From contig MNCI01005808.1 in the NCBI GenBank assembly GCA_015680685.1, forward strand, positions 344,197 through 408,196: a stretch of 64,000 bases of DNA, written 5' to 3'. Source of the DNA: Gnetum montanum. Its lineage: Eukaryota > Streptophyta > Gnetopsida > Gnetales > Gnetaceae. Below are positions 58,076 to 64,000 of the stretch, piece by piece. A model generated the notes under the pieces. It made no database searches. It was not told where the DNA came from and saw nothing but the letters and a program-made list of their open reading frames with translations. How positions within the stretch are numbered: position 1 is the first letter of the stretch; each line of letters opens with the position of its first letter. Position numbers and translations under genes: made by a program.

Positions 58076-59640
58076 CATGCTAACCATTATAATGGCTTCT
58101 CAGTTTTTCATCTTTTTGTTTTTTATTTTTTATTTTACACTTTGTTATTTTTACAACTTTTTGTTTTACGCCTTCTTTATTTTACATCTTTTTATTTTTA
58201 CTTTATTAATTTTTCCAATTTTTTTACAATAGTGTTAGAATGTTTTGTCTTTCTTGAATATTTGATAATTTCTTTTGTATTTTATTCTATTTTGATGTGA
58301 TTTTCTCATGCTATTTGCTAATAAAGTGCCTTATTGTCAACAAGACATAGTGATGCTATAGTTGTTTGCTAATGGTGGTTTGTACTTAACATTTTTGATT
58401 GCTAATGTTTGGTTTTTATTTTTGAATTTTGATGACTGATAACTAAGATAGTTTCTTTTTCATGGAATAGATAGTGAGTTCACATCATTCACCCATCCAC
58501 AAACTCTATAGTTTTCCTTGTTTTGGAAACATGAGGTTTTGTTTGATTAGTAGAACCTTAATGAACTTATGACCTTGGTAGTTTCTAGACTTGGGAATGA
58601 TTCAATGGTTTATAAAGGGTGTGAATTCAAAGGGATTCAAAAGCTTTATGTACCTTTTACCATCTTTAGTGCAACTGTGTTTTTCATGGATCTCTTAATG
58701 TTCCATGTCGACCAATAACAGGAAGTTGAATAAGTCTTTGCATGGTGTGGTTCCCATCCAAAAATATATAAAAAAATATTTAAAAAATAAAAAATAAATA
58801 AAAAAATGATTAAAATTCAAAGCACACCCCTTATACACAATAAATGGGCTACAAGCATTGGTTATGGGACTAGAAAGACATGTTACTCATGCTTGAAGGT
58901 CCCCTCTAACTAAGGTCTTTTCTCACCTTTTGCTTCTCTTTTCTTCTCTAAAAGGAATGGTGTTTGATCTATGAGAGCATTCTTGTGTCTGAAGGGGATG
59001 GACTAGTCTTATAGTGGTGATGCAAAGTCACTAAACATCGTTGGTTTTGGTCTGGTCTAAGGATGGAGTCTATTGGGTTATTTAACCATGAATTCCACAA
59101 GTGACTTCATGTGACTAGGGTTGGGAACTTCATTCCACTCTTTCTGTCATCCATTAATGCTCTCATAACTTATCTCACTGTTGGTTATCCATGTTTTCAC
59201 CTAATGTCTTAGTTTGATGTGTTAAAATTCTTAAATAGGTTTTCTGGGTTTGGTCTTTAACTTTTTGTAACCATTAATCAACTATGGGACCCACAGACTC
59301 CTTAGTTGAGGTTATGTAAGGGTAAACAGGACATGTGCCACTATGGGGAGGATCCACTTGCATATCTTGTGGTTTGGTTAGTTATGTTTCTTATCCTTAG
59401 ATGTTTTTACAAACAAATGTTTCATGTGGTTCATTATACATCCAACTGTGCACTCGTTAAGGCATTTTTCTTCATAAAATATCATTCTCCAATCATTTCT
59501 CAATTTTTTGAACTTTAAAACCTTGTTCTAATATTTTCATCATGTTCATGGCTTTTTGGGTTTCCATTGGATCCTCATTTCACATGAAAACTCCTTGTTT
59601 TTTTTTACTTTTGACAAAGTCAATCGTAGTTAATAGTCAC

Positions 59641-59728
59641 GTTGACTAGGCCTAGTCAATGTGGTTAGCCACATCGATGAGGCCTCATTGACTAGGTCTT
59701 GTCGATGTAGCATAGAAATTTTATAAAT
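59641..59728 (+). promoter_or_regulatory. Internal U3-like promoter before ORF3 of E
   Basis: GTTGACTAGGCCTAGTCAAT, then CACATCGATGAGGCCTCATT and GACTAGGTCTTGTCGATGTA, then TTTATAAATACTT (TATA at 59722-59728). E's own U3 has GATTAGGCCTTGTCGGCTAG and GGCCTCGTCAATG (63358-63396) ahead of CCTATAAATACATTC (63438-63452). The GACTAGGCC/TCGATG units occur in none of the A, B or C LTRs, so the promoter matches its own element. Confidence 0.6.
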
Positions 59729-59876
59729 ACTTCCCAACACTTAGGAATTTTTATCATTTGATTTAAAATATGAGGGAAGTTTTTGCAATTTTTGAGGGCC
59801 CAAAACCTTCCAGAGCCCATAACCTTCATATCGTTCATCTAAATCACTTTGTTCTTTGATCTTGTAGCTACTGGAG

Positions 59877-60192
59877 GTAAGCTCTTAGTTGTAGGGGCCA
59901 CAAACCTTAAGGTTTCAGAATTTTTTTTTTCAAAATTTTTCTAACTCCCCTAAAGGTTTAATGAATATAATAATATTAAACCATCAATTTTTGAATGTTT
60001 AACCCTTCCACCAACCTCTAGTAAACCTAAAATTACTTATTAATATTAAAATAAGAATAAAATAATAATTGAAATGATCAAATTGGCCATTATCACAACT
60101 TACCAAGGTGTAACTTTCTCAAAGAGATAAGGTATTCCAATTGTTTCAAGTTATACATTAAATGCTAACCCTTGGTCATGTTGTGATTATAG
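59877..60192 (+). other. Candidate leader intron before ORF3 of E
   Basis: The donor CTGGAG/GTAAGCTC (GT at 59877-59878) is a near-perfect plant 5' splice site. The acceptor TTGTGATTATAG (AG at 60191-60192) abuts the ORF3 ATG. Length 316 nt, AT-rich as plant introns are. Confidence 0.5.
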
Positions 60193-63099
60193 ATGGCACC
60201 AAGACTGAAATGGCTGTAGGAAGGTTAACCATCCCATAAAAGGACAAAAAACCTAGAGCTGGAAGGGAGTAGCAAGAACAAGCCCAAGAGTAGGTAGTAG
60301 AAACTCATGTAATGGGACCTCTTTGGGAGGAGCCTGAAGTAGAATTTGTTTGATAGATTCTCAAAGAAGAGGCTACAATTGAACAATCTCATCAAGGAGA
60401 GGCACTAGGGCTTGTACCAAGACTTGAGGTCACACTGACATAAGCCTACCTTAATACGATTAAGCCTTGTGATGTCCAATGCTTAGTTCTCCAAGAACTA
60501 AACTNAATTAAGCCTTGTGATGTCCAATGCTTAGTTCTCCAAGAACTAAACTTTAGGCCATTCTTAGAACATGCTCAACTAGAAGTGAAGATGTAGTTGG
60601 AAAACTCTCCCATGTGGCCAATCATCACTTTCGGTGAAAAGTGGTACATGGAAGAGACATATCTCTTCTAGAATAGTAGAAAGGCAAGAGCCACTATGAA
60701 AATCAAGGACATTCAGGTGTCCTACTTAGTGGAAGCTATTGTGTAGGCTCTTAGTTTGCCTGATTCTGGGATCCACTTGGTAGAGATCTCCACATAAGTA
60801 GACCTAGAGGTAAAAAAGGAGTAGACCTAGTGGTGTTATGGGGTTGACCACAAAACATTTGGTGTGCTTACACTGGCGAAGTACATATACTTCAAGATAG
60901 AAACTTATCACCTCAATCCAATGGTGAGGCCCAACAAGATGCTTATTTTCTCCAGTCATGCATGTGCTGCTTTAAGCATGAAATTCCTTGTAAACCTTCC
61001 ATAGGTAATCTATCTGGAAATAGATAAGTGCTTTAAGGAAAATGAACATGGAAGGAAAACCCTACCCTTTCCATGCCTTATCAAAAACTTTTGTAGAAGG
61101 GTAGGGATAGTCTACTATGCAAATGACATAATCAAGCATACTTCCATTTTCTCCTAGTCGAAAATGATGAAATACAAGATCCCTACCATGTCCAAAGAAG
61201 AGGAGCAGCAATCGTTACCTCCATCATCCACGTTGGAAATAATGTAAAAGGCCCACATTGCTATTAAGCACCTACACAAAATCCAAGAGCATCTCTTACT
61301 TGAGTAGGAGGAACAAGCAAAAACAAGTGATGGGGATCCATCTTTGTACCATCTTGCAAAGAGTCACCTCAACAAAGTGGCTTTAACATTTAGTGTAATG
61401 GGGGGAGGTAGGCCAATATTCTTAGCCCAAAGAATGCAGCTACCTACAAGGTTGAATTCTAGTGCTTGAGAGGTAATGATGTCTCTCTTGCAACAACAGA
61501 AATTTCCAAAAATATTTGGAAATGCTACTACCTTTTCAATGCACTTGGAGGAGGGCAAGGAGGGACCTATGCATCAAGGATAGGAGACAACAATAGAAGT
61601 AGTTATTGATCGAATTACTAAAGCACTAAATGCACCTGCGAAATCTGTACTAAAAGTTTCTACACTCATAGATGTGTAAACATCTATAGGAATTGTTAGT
61701 TGTATAGTGAGTGTAGCTTAGCACAAGGAGTTACTTGATCCATTAGTAGAAACTAGGTAACTAATTTCAGATATCTTTTATTTTTTAGATAACATCATCA
61801 TAACCCAATCAAAGGTACTTCAAACAAATGAAAAATGCATCATTTTTGAAGGGAAACTTGAAACAACTCAAGTGCAAAACCAATGTTGGCCATGAAGGTT
61901 GTTAAATTAAGAGCCTGCCTTGCTGATCCTATGCTCCTCAACCTTCAATTGACAAGAGATGAAGCTTTTCAACAACTTCAAGATAGACTTAAATAGGTTG
62001 AGGTAGGGATGATGATAATTATATTTGACTAGTTTTTGGTCAAGTATAAGACATATTTAGTTTAAAAAAACTTGTTCTAGACATGCTTAGAGAATGAGAT
62101 GCTAATCACAAAGAATCATCGCTTGTGGAATGTTGATGTGCAGAAATAGCAGATGCAAGAATTGATCCATCAATAGTAGGAGTAGCTAGCTAGGGTAAAC
62201 ACTGAACTAAGAAGATTGACAGCCAAAAATAAAAATTTTTCTATGGAAAAAGTCTAGGCCTTATGCGAAAAATATACTATTGAGATTACCACCTCAAAGA
62301 ATGACGCTCTCAAATTTGAGAGATTCAAGAACCACTATAGAGATTAGGTTGACATATAGAAGGAATTTAATGAAAAACATATCCAAATGGCTAAGGCAAA
62401 AGTTAATGAGATCCTCTAGCAACTCCAGCAAGGAAAATAGGTATGGCAACCTATCGTTGATGGTATAGATGCCTACAACAAAGTAGAGATCCACATGAAG
62501 GAGTTGCAAGTTGAAGAGATGATAGAGTACATGGAGATTACAAATCTTTGACATGCAAACTTGACAATTTTGACTGCTAGAAAACTATGATTAGAGTTAG
62601 AGAAATAGGTGGCTAGGTGGCTAGCTCATACTTGCTATACAAGGTAGAGTTCAAGCACCAAAAGGAGATCAAGCAAAAGCTTGAGACTACAAATGCTGAA
62701 CTTGAAGTTCTTAAGGAAAGATTCATTGATCAAAGATCAAATGCTAAGAAATTGGCCATAAGAATGAATGATTACTAGGAATTGCAAAATTTAATCAGGG
62801 TATTCGACATTGAATGCAAACAATTTGCTATCTAGTTCATCAATGTTAAGGAGCTGTTCCCAACCATGCCCTATCCTTGGGATTTTCCCATTTTGGCCCA
62901 CATTAGTGAAGTTGCATGGATTGTGCATGATCCTAGGATTAAGAAGGAGAAAATGAAAACATTATTGGATGCTTTTCATCTTTCATTGGAAGTTGTAGCT
63001 ACACCAGAACAACCACAATAGCCTTAATCACCATGTGTACCTAAAGTAGGAGAAGGCCCTTCGGAACCTTAAGACCCTCCACCTCTTAGGACCATTTAA
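60193..63099 (+). pseudogene. ORF3 of element E, decayed
   Basis: It starts MAPRLKWL and ends at TAA 63097. The middle domain survives in pieces: IYFKIETYHLNPM (about 60889-60927) and TLPFPCLIKNFCRRVGI (61058-61108), aligning with RIYFKIGTYHIFP and ALPFPCLIRKLCRHACI of C. The coiled-coil part is read at about 62170-62700 (LARVNTELRRLTAKNKN, HIQMAKAKVNEIL, MIEYMEITNL). The 46-bp assembly duplication around N60505 falls in the N-terminal part. Function unknown. Confidence 0.65.
60459..60552 (+). repeat. 46-bp duplication around a single N
   Basis: Bases 60459-60504 and 60507-60552 are identical, separated by N60505 and one A. This is best explained as an unmerged contig overlap. Confidence 0.85.
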
Positions 63100-63320
63100 T
63101 CATGTTCATCATCTTCTTGGCATCAAAGGGATTATGTTTGTTAATTTTCTTATGGTTTTTAATTTGGAGTCTTGAACATCAAAAAAATTTTGTAATGATT
63201 GCATATCCATACACTTGGACACTTAGTGTTTGTTTGTGTTTGTCATATGACTATTGCCAGTCAATAATTCCATACCTTCCCAAATTTGTAAAGAATTCGA
63301 TGATAAGTTTTCATTTAGTC

Positions 63321-63329
63321 ATGGGGGTA
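63321..63329 (+). other. Polypurine tract of element E
   Basis: ATGGGGGTA directly before TGATGAATC of the 3' LTR. Confidence 0.75.
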
Positions 63330-64000
63330 TGATGAATCATAAATTGGTTGCATCGATTAGGCCTTGTCGGCTAGGCCTCGTCAATGCATGATTTGATGCA
63401 TTGATGTGGCCCCATCAATGTCATATCTATTTTTACCTATAAATACATTCTCTCTTGTTATGTTTATGGAATCTTTGTCATAGTTGTAGTAGAGCTCTTG
63501 TAGTTTCTTGTGTGAAAGTTAGAATACTTTTCTAAGTGCCCACAGTAGGAGTCAAGAGTGTATGGATCTTTATTCAAGCATTGTTGTACCTAAGCACAAC
63601 AATGTGTGTAGTAATAAAGATGAGCTTTTTGATAAACTTTGTAACACTTCAAAATAGGTTAATTGTTTACTTATGCATTTACTATTTTATGTAATTTTTT
63701 TAATGCTTCAAGTAATCAAATATTTAATTAAGCTAAATTAAAATAGGTTAAATAATGATTAATTAAGCACATAAGTATGACCACTTCGATCATATGCTTG
63801 GTGCTTGGTAATTCCAGTAATGCTTAATGTTTGATAACCTTGTAGCATTCAATGTGTTTAGGATGTGTATGGTAAGTGGAAATGGAAAATTATGTTAGGA
63901 TTAGTTAGGTGTATTAGAGTAGATTAAATTAGTAATTTAATTATTTTATTTTATTCATTATTCTTTATCTTAGGTGAATTAAAACATAAAACAAAAAAAA
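63330..64000 (+). repeat. 3' LTR of element E, cut by the window edge
   Basis: It matches 50978 onward (for example ATAAATACATTCTCTC, GTCATAGTTGTAGT, GAGCTCTTG, TGTGTGAAAGTTAGAATA, GATCTTTATTCAAGCA). About 200 bp of the right end are outside the window. Confidence 0.9.

Larger units (their letters stand above)
58076..60192 (+). other. Linker of element E
   Basis: Non-coding and AT-rich. It contains the conserved block GACTAGAAAGACATGTTACTC (58868-58888), the reverse complement of linker blocks in A, B and D near 59340-59355 (GGGGAGGATCCACTTG), the internal promoter and the leader intron candidate. The ORFs at 58058-58300 and 59306-59518 have no family resemblance. Confidence 0.6.
50978..64000 (+). 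mobile_element. Element E: pol-bearing Athila-type retrotransposon
   Basis: Layout: 5' LTR 50978-51846, PBS, gag, protease, RT, RNase H, integrase, linker, ORF3, PPT, 3' LTR from 63330 past the window edge. It is the only element here with all pol domains in order, which places integrase after RNase H (Ty3/gypsy). All frames are interrupted, and the RT catalytic box is altered, so this copy is dead. The 5-mer left of it is ATATG; its partner lies outside the window. Confidence 0.9.

Noticed and set aside
58058-58300. 80-residue hydrophobic ORF after integrase of E
   Set aside because: It lies in T-rich linker sequence. Only its first codons overlap the integrase tail, and the rest is low complexity.
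1-64000. CRISPR arrays, operons, bacterial-type genes or organelle DNA
   Set aside because: No regularly spaced repeats and no prokaryote-like gene packing were seen; the spliced gene and LTR elements show a plant nuclear genome.

Overview
The window looks like nuclear DNA of a seed plant with a large, repeat-rich genome. A gymnosperm is likely but not proven: AT-rich sequence, a single-copy gene with a 3.7 kb intron, and old, diverged, nested LTR retrotransposons. I see one ordinary host gene. It is a Rab11-class small GTPase of the plant RABA group (best match RABA4), on the minus strand. It has two exons (20498-20293 and 16610-16163), consensus splice sites and an intact 217-residue product.

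Almost everything else is Ty3/gypsy elements of the Athila type. Five can be delimited. A (minus, about 1808-12823) has gag, an integrase remnant and a third ORF. B (minus, 22882-32033) and C (plus, 41295-49658) have gag and the third ORF but no pol. D (minus, from 38824, broken up) is pol-less where visible and has lost most of its third ORF. E (plus, 50978 to beyond 64000) has gag, protease, RT, RNase H, integrase and the third ORF. The LTRs are about 810-890 bp. PBSs can be read in A, B, C and E and match the 3' end of tRNA-Asp, as in Athila. Each visible 3' LTR is preceded by a PPT of the type GTGGGGGTA. C sits inside D with a perfect 5-bp target duplication (CATGG). E sits inside the gag region of D, so the rest of D should lie to the right of the window. 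B sits in an older repeat block (21150-22881 plus 32034-38823) that has a degenerate TTGGTTCTACAAG-type repeat, SINE-like tRNA heads and a decayed coiled-coil ORF.

The most interesting structure is in front of the third ORF. In A, B, C and E the ORF3 ATG directly follows a splice-acceptor-like TGATTGTAG or TGATTATAG. A donor-like GGTAAG or GGTAGG lies 240-316 nt upstream. Further upstream is a TATA box preceded by a short array that resembles the U3 region of that element's own LTR rather than those of the other families. This suggests an internal U3-like promoter plus a leader intron driving ORF3. ORF3 encodes a protein with a region resembling the 'putative plant transposon protein' domain and a long coiled coil. 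It is kept in B and C although pol is lost, which suggests a non-autonomous gag+ORF3 lineage.

All retroelement ORFs carry stops and frameshifts, so the copies here are relics. Single-N joins at 46, 554, 7284, 44992 and 60505 and a 228-bp N run at 44382-44609 mark assembly joins. Two of them leave an unmerged duplicated overlap.
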